Of a DNA stretch of 64,000 bases, positions 48,559 to 59,974 are shown piece by piece. The notes beneath the pieces are model-generated. The model made no database searches, had not been told where the DNA came from, and was given only the letters and a program-made list of their open reading frames with translations. The translations under genes and the position numbers were made by a program. Within the stretch, counting starts at the first letter, position 1, and every line of letters starts with the position of its first letter. The DNA lies in the NCBI GenBank assembly GCA_934045905.1, contig OW203762.1:39223702-39287701 (forward strand). The letters are read 5' to 3'. Source of the DNA: Leuctra nigra (taxonomy: Eukaryota > Arthropoda > Insecta > Plecoptera > Leuctridae).

Positions 48559-51500
48559 TCGTGCACGTGTTATGTAAACAACCCTTCTACCCCCTCCCCT
48601 CGTACAGTCCCACGCTGTAAACCCACCATTCAAAGGTGTAAGTACCCTCATAGGGGTCGAAGCCAGGATATACGGGCATGCGATTGAGCGGTTTTCATAC
48701 AGATGGAATGAATTAACCTCTAGTAAAATCACATTTTTATTAATCGCTGTCTTATTATTGATGATCTGGGGCAACTGCTTTTATGTCCTCTGATATAAGT
48801 TTTCTCATATGAGTCCTCAAGTTTTCTCATAATCAGAAAAAATGTCTTCTAGTTTTCTCTTAATTTGAAACTATTTAGTGCTTCACTCACATATAAAATA
48901 AAATTATCAAGGTCTTCATCGTAGTGTTTTTTTTTATCGACAGTTGAATCTGAACTGAAAAAGACGAACATTTTAATCGCAAGCTCGTGTAGGTTACTAG
49001 CGACATTACAACCAAGTATAACAAACATTGATTGTGTTATTTACGCTCTACTTAACACTGTACACCTTTTTGGATTTGTGTTTTCCTCCATTTTCAAAAA
49101 TAATTCTTGGAAAGTTTCAAAGATATTTGTCTTTGGGTTGTTTATTAAAAATGGAATATCAGTTCTTATGGATGGTATTGTATCCAATATTTAAAAAGTT
49201 ATTTCGAGCTTACCATTTCTTTTTTCTTCTTCTTTTGCATTGGAATTGTTTGCAAGAAGAAAATAGAGAATATAATTCTGCTGTGGCGCGCAACTCCTTG
49301 TATAATGTATTGTATTCGTCCTTAACTGAGCTGTAAACTCGTTCCACAGTAGAATCTCGCGAATAATTCGAACATTCTAATTTACTTTTATAATATCGCG
49401 CCTTCTCAGAATGTCGACGCAAAAAAAGAAATTGAAAACACGAGTAGCTATCTCGAATTCTGTTTGAAGCACCTGATAGATGAAAATCATCTCCTAGACG
49501 CCGATGAAAATGAAATTCGGGTAATTGTAAAACCCGAGACGTCGTTGGAAAAATACTTCACAAAGAAAATAGAAAAGTAAAATCGGAAAAGCGCTCTCTC
49601 ACGAAGTCACAGAGGTATACGTTTAATGCACTAAAGTTACTTTACTCTCGTCTAAGTACAGTTCTCTTACTGGTATAGAAGTGAGAGAAGTAAAAGAAAA
49701 TAGTTTTCCAAAGTGGAATCAACGTGGAAATGCAGACGTTAGCAGTCTTCTAGCTGTAATAGTTCACAAAGTCACCCCCTTCCATCCCATCACCCCCTGC
49801 CTGAGGGTGCCCAATCCAAACTGAACTCTAATACAGTTTGCAAAGGTCTTATGTGTACAAGATAGGACTCGGATTGAGGCCCCCCGGTCTTCTCGAGGAA
49901 CTTTGACGCTGTAAGTGAGACTACCACGCTGTTATTATCTCGGCGTCGCTTTGATTCGCCTAGTTAGCGCAGCGTCGCGACGTCTTGCTGCATCTATAAA
50001 TAACATTAGCCTGATTCATGTTATGTTGTTGTGATGGTCATGTAATGGAGTATATTAATTGGGTGTATAAGCGGTTTTCCAGGGATCAGAAGTTAGCAGA
50101 GTGTGCGCTGGCGTTAAATTCACGTTATATAATCACATTATCGTTTAATTCAGATGATAATAATCGTGAAAATTTGACCGTCGATATACTGAATAGTTTC
50201 CCTTGATCGTTATATTAAATGTTTATCTTTAATTTAAAAACATCTTTAAACAATTATCAAAGATTTAAATTGATTAAATCACAGACATTCCACAGACATA
50301 CAACTAGGCGCAATATTTTGCCTCCATCATTCAGTGCATTATACCCTTCCTTCAGGTTTAATATAAGGCATCGAGAAAAGCGTCCACTAAAAACAATGAA
50401 TAATACGTTTTAAATCCGAAGACCTACAATTTTATTGTGTCCATAGTACTTATAGACAATTCCTATGATTTGTACGTATATAACCTTTAGAATAATTTAA
50501 TATTAATGCTTTATACATTCTCTGTGCTTTCTGGATTAAAACGAAAGCTGGATTTACGATGGTAATAATTCTCTTCTTCGTGTTTGTAATGCATTTTATC
50601 GCGTTCCTTTATCACAAAGCCATGTGCCCAATCAATGCTTCAAATACGGAACACGAATTTTTCCATGATTTGGTACAAATCCCTCTCACTCTATCTCCAC
50701 TTCACAATGATGTTTCAGAGCCCGAATATTTTTTATCATCGAGTTCTCATGCCAAAGCTTAAGTAATTATTTTCCAGCTTTCGCTTATAAGCTGTATTGT
50801 TTTGTTTTAAGTACAATAACGTATCTCGTTTGCTAATGCCTACGATTTCCACAGTACAATCCGCATTATTCGGTTATATACACGGTGGGGGAGGTGATTG
50901 AGGGGGATCCAATTTACCTCGCGTTCGTTTTAAGGGCTAGTTTTTGGTGTTGAGTGCCAAATTTATATTCGTTTTTGTTATCGCTATGTATATGGTATTT
51001 AACACTTTGCTTTGTTCCCGCACGCATTAGTGAAATTGCTCTTCAGTTGTGAATTCTCGCTAATAAACAAAGCTTTCGTTATTTCTAATCCACTCGACTG
51101 TATTTTTAATTGACACATATTGATATTTGCGTAAGAACCAGTTCAATAAGGGGATTATGTACCACAGCTGATGTGTGCAAATGTTCTTCCTTCCAAAATA
51201 AAATTTCTGTTTATGTGGCAAATACAAATATTGCGTGGATGCTTCTCTCTCCCAATTTGAATCAAATTGTTAAAACCCTTTTGAATATATTGTTTGATTT
51301 TTTAAAAATCTTTTGCGGTTCGTTCTTATCAATATTTAAAAATCATATATCATGTAATGTTGGTCATGTTAAAGACTCAATGAACATAAAGCTCCACTAT
51401 TCTGGGTTTTATTTTACTTGAAATGAGGTCTCGCCGCGAATACCCTATACATTGCAGTGACATTTGAAAAAATCAACTGTCCGGAAAAAAACACATAGAA

Positions 51501-53907
51501 AAGAGTATTATATTCCTCAGTGGTGGAAGTTGGTCTGGAAGTTTTCTCTCGCTCTCGACGGTGTCCTCGCAATGACCTAGACGTGATCATTGCGGCGTCG
51601 TGACGCCATTGTCACGTGATAAGACGTCGAGACGTCCCTGATAGGAATACCCGAGATTCTTCACGACAATGGGATTATTATCAATCATTGCGAACTGAGT
51701 TTTTTTTCTCTTCGCGGTGGAAGTATTTGATAAGAATTTACAACTGTCTGTGACCCGTGACACTCGCTCCGAAGACTGGGCTGTCGTTCAAAAGAATCTT
51801 CAGAATATAATCAATGATGGAGCCGTCATTATAGACATAACCTTCAAGTCCACAAGACAATATTGGCTACAATTTTAATGTTTGCTACATTTTAAGAACT
51901 TTGCTTGCGGCAATGAAGCTTTTTATAAGAAACTATGTCTCGGGTTTCCCTTTTCTTCATGATTTTCAACAATTTAAAAGAGGAATTGATAAATTACGCT
52001 TTTTGAAAGTGATTAAGCATGTTTCAGAGTTCTAAATCTACATTTCAATTTGTTTCCAGTATAATAAAAACATTTTTAAGAAAGCAATAAAGTAAGAGTC
52101 ATGCAACCAAACGTTTTCGGCTAATTTCAACTCCCGAAATCCATGAATGGAATAGTTTCGTCTCTCGCGTAGAAAGAATATGTCCGCCAATGCCTCGCGT
52201 CCATGTGGGACGCCGGCGAGGTCAGAGTTCACGGGCGCCGCGACGCCGAGTTGCGGGCGTCGCATGTCTTGAGCTACTAACAGTGATCTCGAGGATCCGT
52301 TTTAAACCACACGAAGAATGAGCACGTGAGATTAAGATTACTCTGCAAATATATATTCTTTGGACTCTAATCGGGGGGTAGAATAATTCTAGACTGATCT
52401 TTCGATATTTGATCTGTACACTCCCAGACAAAAAATATGAGTTAAATTTGAGTCCATTGATAGAGGAACATTGAGCTAGACCTGAAACCCGAGTGCAGCC
52501 GACTGTTTTGAAAATGTGTGAATCGATGGCAACGGACTTTCATTTAGTAAAACATGTCACTCCGCAATAGTTAAAAGTTTCCAGTTTGAAATGGTCAATT
52601 CAGTCAATTTCATTTCACAATCACGAACAAGTTAAAATCGTCGAGGTGAACATTTGGCCTTTATTGTGTTGTGGAAGAAAACATTCCTCATTTTGTATGA
52701 TAATTTCAACGGTTCCAATCATATTATTTCCAACATTGTCTGAAGGTCAACTGATAAAGGAAAGGAAAATTATATTTCCACGTTTTAACTTATCATTGAC
52801 CTTTATTGCGATTTGAACTTCGATTATCGAGGGAATCTAAGAAATAGGTTAGCTATTTTTGACCAGAAGTGTACAAATGGGTATTTTTTATTGCCATAAT
52901 AATGATTAAAATCCAATCTCGAAACACTACTTAGTGGATGTATAACATTACCTCCAGTAAACTCTTGCATGCTAATTAATATATTCCGCTTCTACGTTTC
53001 TTTTACCTTAACCTGCTGTTTTATTGAATGTATAAAGATTTATGAACGGATGTTGCGTTCCTTTTTTAATGGCGTGCCGAATATCGGAAACCACTTAGTG
53101 ATAAATTATATGTTCTACCTAAAAATTGACTCGCTACTTGAAATGATGGAAAACTTTCCAAGATCTTACAAGAATTAGGAGATGTAACGGGGCGGTATAT
53201 ATAAAAAGAAATTGAATGGTCATCAAAACGTTGTTTCGATTTTTAAATAAAAGTTACGAATACAATTTCATGACCTGCACATTTGGAGAAGGTACTACTA
53301 GACGAGTTCTTGCCTATACATCGCGATGGTAAATGAAAAACGTCGCAGGCTCATGGCCAACTAAATTCGCGCCACACATCTTATATTCCTGGCACAATAA
53401 TGAAGATTCTTGTCAACCTAATTAATTTATCGGTAGCTTTTGAACACAAACTAACAAAGTGTTGTGTATTAAATAGTTCTTGTTCAGACTCCCCAACGGT
53501 TTTCGGCGAGTCTGGTTTTGGCAATGGTCTGACACGCACACCCGCTGTAAAGTACAAATCGTACGACTGTTCGGCTCTCGCGCCTACTCCCACGCACAAG
53601 TTCGAACACCAGATCGTTATCAGCGAGCATGCGATACGCTCGTCTGTTCGGCCCCCTAACGCGCGGCTCAAAGAGTTGACACCCCTTCTTCCCCCCAACC
53701 TACGAAATCATCGATGCCTTGCGGTGCCTGTCGGCGTATTATTAAATCAAAATGTGGGTAATTCAGAACGTAAACAGTAGTTTTAAGAGGTTCGAACGCG
53801 TAAGTTTTCTTAGAGATTAACACCGTTAGTAATGATTAGGCACGCGTAACGTTGTGGCGTAATTCAGTTTGCATCTCTAACTGGTAGATCCAGTGCTCAA
53901 ATAGTCC
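48559..53907. other. Mostly AT-rich non-coding sequence with three CpG palindrome patches
   Basis: AGCGTCGCGACGTC lies at 49971-49984, GGCGTCGTGACGCC at 51594-51607, and GGGCGCCGCGACGCC near 52233. The 53400-53780 interval is open on both strands and GC-richer, but it has no splice or family support. No RNA gene is visible. Confidence 0.45.
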
Positions 53908-53913
53908 GATTAA

Positions 53914-54279
53914 GAGGTCTGAGTAGTGAGCGGGGCCTCGAAGAATATTTTAATCGATTTTTATCAATATCTTTTACCAATGTAATTGTTAACAAAATAG
54001 GGCTTTGTACGCGTATTCAGAACAGTTCAATGAAAATAATTTTATAGTTTGGAATAAGATATTAGTTTTATTTTGTCCAACAGATATTTAGTGCCCGAAA
54101 ATTAGTAAAATTATGGCACTAAACATCTGTTAGACAAAATAAAACTAATAACTTATTCCAAACTATGACATTATTTTCATTGAACTGTTCTGAATACACG
54201 TACAAAGCCCTATTGGTAAAAGATATTGATAAAAATCGATTAAAAAACTCTTCAAAGTCAAACTCACTACTCAGCCGTC
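53914..54279. mobile_element. Foldback MITE flanked by TTAA
   Basis: The two halves form a long imperfect hairpin. GTCTGAGTAGTGAG near 53917 faces CTCACTACTCAGCC near 54263. Further in, ATTTTAATCGATTTTTATCA, TATCTTTTACCAAT, CAGAACAGTTCAATGAAAAT and TAGTTTTATTTTGTC all recur inverted. The fold centre is near 54100. TTAA lies at both edges (53910-53913 and 54280-54283), compatible with a TTAA-duplicating transposon family. There is no coding capacity. Confidence 0.75.
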
Positions 54280-54283
54280 TTAA

Positions 54284-55264
54284 ATCACCACTACAATCAT
54301 GTCAACACCTCAGAAGCCATTCAATTTGTCAATTTTAAGTAAAAAGTGAAATCTCATTATTACATTTTTGGACGAAAAATGACATTGATTTTCCAATATC
54401 CATTGCGAACAAAGAAATTGGGAAGAGCCCTGCCCAATGTTATCTCCTGTGATCATTAATTCCCACATTAGGTTGTCCTTATTCAAGTCTGGCCATTGCT
54501 AGGTTCAATGTTGACACCATTCAGTATTATGATCCACCGTTGGTCAGATTTGCGCAGCGATTCCCACAGCTGAATGATCCTTCCAATTTTGGTCTAATAT
54601 CCCATGTTGGCTCCTACATCACTCGGCTGATAAGTAACCCCGACGAGGATTAGACGGCAAGTTAATTACGCATATAAAGTAACTTTCAACGCGTCATCTC
54701 TAATTAACGATGGATAGTGCGAACTGATGCTAATTATTAGACCAACACAAAGCGACGATCAGCTTTGGACAACGAAACACGGCTTTCAGTGGTGGCTTTT
54801 CACGTGCGTTGTGGCGAAATTGAGGCCGTTGTGGGTGCTATTGTCGGTTGAAATTGAAAACGCGTGTTGCATTTCGTTCCTTCTCTTCTTCCTTCCATTT
54901 CAAATTAAAACTTTCATGTGCTGATGATAAAATGTAATACTATATTATTAAGGACTGTCTACATTTTGAAACGCTTCAGGTATCAACAGAAGATCATTTC
55001 TTCTTCATCGGATTTCGAAGTGACAGTTAAATACATTATTGATTATTGTATTTAATCTAAATTCAGCAGTAAACTAACACATATTTATCACAATGAATGT
55101 CATAGAGCTCATAAAATTTCAACTTTTTACACAAGTAATACAGCATTTCCATTTGTCGTAATGTAGTGCTCCTTTAGTTTTACCAAGTATATGCAATTCT
55201 AGAGTGTAAGTAAGAGTAGTTTGTGGGGAAGTACCAAAAAGGAAGATGAGAAGATTTGTGCAGA
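54284..55264. other. AT-rich non-coding sequence
   Basis: No supported gene, RNA or repeat boundary. Confidence 0.5.
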
Positions 55265-55269
55265 AAGAC

Positions 55270-55372
55270 ACTAAGATTTCACCGCGGAATGGTCGACCTC
55301 ATCAGGAACCGAACCAAGGTCTCCCACAGGACTGCCAATCCCACCAACTCAGCTGTATACGCCCTCTAAATG
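55270..55372 (-). repeat. tRNA-derived SINE-like sequence
   Basis: On the minus strand an A-box-like CAGCTGAGTTGGTGG is followed about 30 nt later by a B-box-like GGTTCGGTTCC, the spacing of a pol III internal promoter. Folding as a functional tRNA is not supported because no acceptor stem closes it. It is probably the 5' part of a SINE. Confidence 0.5.
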
Positions 55373-56673
55373 TCGTCATCTAGTGCGCCGTTAAAACTAT
55401 CAAGTGTAATTGTCTCCGCCAGAAGGCAAGCTCGCAGTTACATAGTCTACATTGTTCTCCAGAATGTCATGTCCATGGATTTGTAAATCCCTGCAGCTTT
55501 CAACACTTGGCAACTCCAGGAAAAATCACGAGAGAAATGTATTTAGAAGAATAATATTGTAGATATTTCTGGCGAAAGCAACCAATCAGAAGCCTTGGAA
55601 TAGGTAATTTAAGAAAGTCAGCGCGCATGCACAGCCGCATTGCATTTTGGGTAGAGCCTGATAATTATTGTCAATGTCAAAACACTGCCGCCATGTTGGT
55701 TAAAGTGATTGAAGCTACATTCATGTTGAAGTATTCTTATTATTTAATACATATATTTGCACATAAACTACAATTATTTAATATTTGAGCCACAAAAACG
55801 TATTATGCAATTATAAACAAACCTTTTTCTTTGACGTTTTTTACCGGATGATTGATGTTGCATTCTGGGGACAATACTTAGTTCCCATATCACCAACAGA
55901 TGGATCTTTACTTCTCAATGGCCTGTTCTGTACGCCCTGTTCGTTACAAGTGGATCGAAGCACGTTGTCTACATGACTTTGGTTTCAGTGGTTTCAGGCT
56001 TAGACTTTTATTGTTCATATGACAATAGTATTCGTCCTGCGTTGGATCCTTGAACGGTGAGATGACTTGTGCAAAGCTGTAAAATAGAAGAACTTTTGCT
56101 TTGAACAGTGAACGTGCTCATTGGCTGGATATAAGTTTTATACGCCCGGATGGAAACCCGGGATTTAAAACGAGCTTTCCGCGCTTTTTTATATTAAAAC
56201 AGCACATCAGGATCTCTCTTTCTAGCTGTGAGTAAAGTATTTCGCAACGGGTTGCTACGACAATTGAATGTCTTATATTTCTCTCTCTCTCTAATAGTAA
56301 CTCTTGCTGTAGGAAACAGAATGTTTTTAATGGAATTAAAGTGTGTAAGTTTGACCTAATTACAGTGCACACAACTCGAAGGCTTTTAGATGTTTGCGTT
56401 TTGCATGAATACGAATTCACTTAGTTTTAAATCCAATAAGTAAACAACGAGAACGACATATATTATTCTTGCATCTCTAGTTAGAAATTACTTTATTCTT
56501 TACAATCCAACTGCATTTCTTCACAATTTGCCGCAAGCTTAAATTGACTTTGCAATATTTTATGGTTTTACATTGTCAATGGTTTTACAGTGAGAGAAAT
56601 GTAAAAGCTGCTAGACGAAGTTGATTTATATGGTTCACTTTGCTGCATGTAACGGGAATTGAGATGCATTTAG
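55373..56673. other. AT-rich non-coding sequence
   Basis: Contains CAACCAATCAGAAGCC near 55577 and GCCGCCATGTTGG near 55689, strings typical of MITE interiors and YY1-like sites. No element ends could be paired. A short CT run lies near 56281. Confidence 0.4.
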
Positions 56674-56720
56674 TGCACCCCTGCACCCCTGCACCCCTGC
56701 ACCCCTGCACCCCTGCACCC
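56674..56720. repeat. 8-bp minisatellite (TGCACCCC)x5.9
   Basis: Five perfect TGCACCCC units and a partial sixth in tandem, without interruption. This suggests recent slippage and probable length polymorphism. Confidence 0.95.
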
Positions 56721-57029
56721 TCTATCGTCGTTTGATTTGGAGCAGTTACGTCACGTTTGCGAAAACCTGCTTCGCCTTTTGTCTCTTCACGTTGCCGCAT
56801 GTGCCTGAGACCCCGTAAAAGTCGATTGCACATATCAAAGAGAATTTATACCTATTTTATACCAACGTCTTGTGCTCTCGGTTGAGTATATCTGTCATCG
56901 CAAATCTTTAGACAAAATACATTATTAACGTGTCGACACTATTTTTTTAAACTAAAGGGATAAGAATCACTAGGAAATGTAGAAATTGTTCGGACAATCG
57001 CAGATGGGATGATGTTATGCGTATATGAA
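56721..57029. other. Non-coding sequence between minisatellite and tRNA-like sequence
   Basis: AT-rich. Nothing recognisable. Confidence 0.5.
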
Positions 57030-57040
57030 CTGCAAATTTA

Positions 57041-57109
57041 AAAGGGATTCGAGCCCACGACCTTTAGATTGCCGGTCTAATGCACGACCAACTGAGCTAC
57101 GGAGAATCC
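57041..57109 (-). repeat. tRNA-like SINE head or tRNA pseudogene
   Basis: The minus strand carries a near-complete tRNA body. It has an A box TAGCTCAGTTGG, a perfect 5-bp anticodon stem TTAGA/TCTAA around the loop CCGGCAA, and a B box GGGCTCGAATCCC. The loop would give anticodon GGC (Ala), but position 33 is C instead of the near-universal U. The 5' GGATTCT has no 3' acceptor partner. It is therefore most likely a SINE head rather than a working tRNA. Inverted 8-mers CTGCAAAT (57030-57037) and ATTTGCAG (57115-57122) flank it. Confidence 0.6.
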
Positions 57110-57122
57110 TTCAGATTTGCAG

Positions 57123-57182
57123 CTTTTATACACTAGGTTAATATTTAGTTTAATGGAAATCTTTTTGTGGGGACAGGATGAC
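57123..57182. other. Spacer between tRNA-like sequences
   Basis: AT-rich. No feature seen. Confidence 0.5.
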
Positions 57183-57284
57183 ATGAATGGATGTGCGATG
57201 TGAAAAATAACTGGCAGAATGGGCTCGAATTTGACCTCTCACTTTCTGTGCGCAGCTTTACCAACTGAGCTATCCGTCTGGTCT
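57183..57284 (-). repeat. SINE copy, minus orientation, of a head-to-head pair
   Basis: From 57284 backwards on the minus strand: an A box GATAGCTCAGTTGG, a body AAAGCTGCGCACAGAAAGTG, a B-box-like AATTCGAGCCC, then a tail ending TCACATCGCACATCCATTCAT. The tail matches the tail of the adjacent plus-strand copy at 20 of 21 positions. Confidence 0.6.
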
Positions 57285-57376
57285 GGTAGAGTAGACCATG
57301 GTAGAGCTGGTAGAGCTCTCGCCCGTCAAATGAGAACGGTCCGGCCGGATATTACTCACATCGCACATCCCTTCAT
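57285..57376 (+). repeat. SINE copy, plus orientation, of a head-to-head pair
   Basis: A tRNA-like GGTAGAGCTGGTAGAGCTC is followed by GCCCGTCAAATGAGAACGG and a degraded B box. The tail TCACATCGCACATCCCTTCAT lies at 57356-57376. Its head abuts the head of the minus-strand copy, so the pair makes an inverted repeat with 21-bp outer arms. Confidence 0.5.
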
Positions 57377-59433
57377 ATCTACTAAATCATTTGAACTTTC
57401 AACACAGTGGTGCCAGATTGTGCGAGTTACACAGTTTGGTTTGTAGAAAGATTCTTGTGAATTATGAAAAGTTCGTCCGGCTGCAATTCGTTGAGCAATG
57501 TTGCCATGTAATTAGCCCAGGTGTTCTGAGGGGGAGGTTCATGTATTATTCTCACATCCCCGGTGCAGAATCCAGTGCCATGATAGATCAGATTAAAATT
57601 CACGAGCGGTGTTGGCTTCGCGAATATTTCACGGTTAGTTTTCAAGCTCCAGCACGCTGAGATTATTATTACAAATCGCTGTTGTGGACTAGAAAATGAT
57701 GTCCGTTTGTTTCGTGACATTTCTCTCGTTAAACTCTATTTGAAATTGTCTGGGCCATCTGCTGCTTCATGCATTATGGATCCAGGTAAACTCATGCACA
57801 TGAAAATACTCAAATAGCCAGATGAATGTTCTGACCTATATCCGGACTTTTAATTGTACCCATTTGTCCTGTTCCTCTGACATTTTTAAACCTACTAAAT
57901 ATTCTAATTATGAACACTAATATATTTTACAACTCTTTCTGAAGATGCAGAAAAGAGGGAAGATAAATAGCTATAATTTATTTAATATATGTTTTCATAT
58001 TCTTTAATGTGCTTTACTTTTGGATAGAAATGTGCGATTGGCAGTTTCTCGATTGATCATAAATCGAAAAGGTATTGAAAATAAATCATTTCTTGTTTTC
58101 CCAATAAGATTGATTGTCTCAGTTTCCCGCGCGAGTTCTACTGGAAGAGTGACAATGCTTGAAACTCGTGTTGTGTATCGAATATCCAAGAGGCGTGCTC
58201 GGAGAGTGTCGACGTCGTCAACCCAGGAGGGTGGTTGTCGTCTCGGGCGTGTATCGAGTGGTGCCGGGGAACTAACCGAATGTGAACAATAACGTGGGGG
58301 GAGGAAGGCGCCCCCGAGGGGGTCAACGCGACCCATTATCGAAACTTGATCCGATAGTTTTGATCGTTCGACTGCACTCGATTGGGCAGCGAGTTTCGAG
58401 TTTCCGAAAACCTCTTTCACGCAAACGACCGTCTCGAAAATCAAAACTCACGACATCAAATCTCGCCTTTATGTATTTTAATATATTGGTTATTTTTATG
58501 TATGAAGAGTCAATGGAATTCAAAGAGAAACGTTTTGATTAATATTGCATTCAGAATCTGAGAAACTTTATGTTAGACTTTCTGAGCGTTGTTGTAAAAT
58601 CGTAAAAGGAAACAGATGGTTGAGAGATATTGGTAATAGTATTTTGTTATTGCTCTTTGATAATAGAGTCGAACATTATTGGTCTGATACAGCTACAAAG
58701 AATTTAATACTTCATCAATTCAAAACCAATAAAATAAACGTATAGAACATCTGAAGAAAACATGGAAGAAAATACCGAAAGGAAAGAAAAATGGGAAAAA
58801 TTCACCTCATTTGTAACAATCAAAGATAATACGGTTTTTGAAGTTTTGACATACTGATAATATTCTCAGTGATGCCTGTCTGCTGAGCTGTCGCCTACCG
58901 ACTGAACAAAGTAACCCTTATTTCTTCTGATTGCTGAAACCACCATTTCACTGCCTCCAGCTCAATTCTTGCGTCTCGCGAGATAACCAAGAAGTCGTCC
59001 ACCTGAATAAGTGTTGTCTGTCTCGAGGGTGTTGACGTCTTCAACGCGACGTCGTGGAAACTGTTCGAGATTGAAGCTGGACGCCACTTGATGCCGGGGC
59101 AGGGGGGGGACGCCGCGACGCCCGAAGAGATGAAACACAGACGATCTCCCGTCTTGGATGATAGTCGCAGAGACTATTGTCGAGAACGAGGAAAAGCAGT
59201 GACGGCCATTTTGGTTCTCTTTTTGACGTCGCTCGCGACGTTTTGAAGTATCGGCGGTGACGATCTAAAGGAATAACACGGTAGACGAAACGCATTCAAC
59301 ATAGAAGCGATGTCTCAAGTGAACATGAATGTCGGCAACGTGGATGTATGAGTTGAAGAAACCTGGCACCTCCACCGTTCTCTTCAACCTTCGAATGTTC
59401 CATTATGTCCTACATTCCACTTACAGTATTGTT
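57377..59433. other. Non-coding sequence with CpG-rich patches at 58190-58440 and 59030-59250
   Basis: GACGCCGCGACGCC lies at 59109-59122 and a GTCGACGTCGTC string near 58207. The 58004-58444 interval is open on both strands because of its composition. I see no splice boundaries or recognisable protein. TGGCACCTCCACC (59364-59376) is a further copy of the dispersed motif. Confidence 0.45.
59364..59376 (-). repeat. GGTGGAGGTGCC motif, copy 5
   Basis: TGGCACCTCCACC on the plus strand. It lies about 60 bp upstream of family A copy 4. Confidence 0.55.
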
Positions 59434-59974
59434 ACTAGGAGAGCGCTCTGTGTAACGCGTTGAAAAGAGAGCCTGATCGTATTGCATGCGAAATAATATT
59501 CGTGTGGAAGTTATGCTCAGTATCTCTTAAATATGCTCGGAAGAAAACATGCGTCTAAGGAGCAGTTATAATTTCTTTGAAATTTCTTTGAATACATTTG
59601 TCAAATATTTCAAAACAAACATAAAAGTCATAACTCTTGAAATTCGTGACCGATTTGTCTGAAATTGTCAAATGCTCGTAAAATTATGCAAAATTTTAAG
59701 TTGATCGGTCAAACAGTTCCATTTTCAATTTCAACCAGTCAAAACTTTTAAGATAAATCTGACAAGAATTTCAAGAGTATTGGCATTTTACGGACATTTT
59801 ATCCTTGTTTTGAAAAATAAGTTTTAGATATGTTATCAGTATCACTGGCTCCAATGACGAAGTCGTTAGATTATCTTCAAAGGGGTTCCCAAGGTCTCTG
59901 TAGAGCAACACATTTCACACTCATTAAACACGAAGGCTCGCTTATCAACGCGTTACACAGTGCGTTTTCCTAGT
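59434..59974. mobile_element. Repeat family A, copy 4 with both 40-bp termini
   Basis: The left terminus 59434-59473 starts ACTAGGAGAGCGCTCTGTGT. The right terminus 59935-59974 is inverted and ends ACACAGTGCGTTTTCCTAGT. The two 40-mers match at 35 positions. One internal family unit (GCAAAATTTTAAGTTGATCG, GTCAAACAGTTCC) lies near 59687-59725. This copy shows that the family is a TIR-bounded element. It has no coding capacity. TT flanks both ends, too short to prove a target duplication. Confidence 0.7.

Noticed and set aside
53400..53780. 126-codon plus-strand frame with a 105-codon frame opposite
   Set aside because: Open on both strands without family resemblance or splice sites.
57771..57792. 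GGATCCAG|GTAAAC as a ratchet point
   Set aside because: The pyrimidine tract is interrupted by ATTATGGAT and the donor is weak.
58004..58444. 146-codon minus-strand frame with overlapping plus-strand frames
   Set aside because: The interval is CpG-rich and lacks stops on both strands. There are no splice signals and no recognisable motif, so composition explains it.
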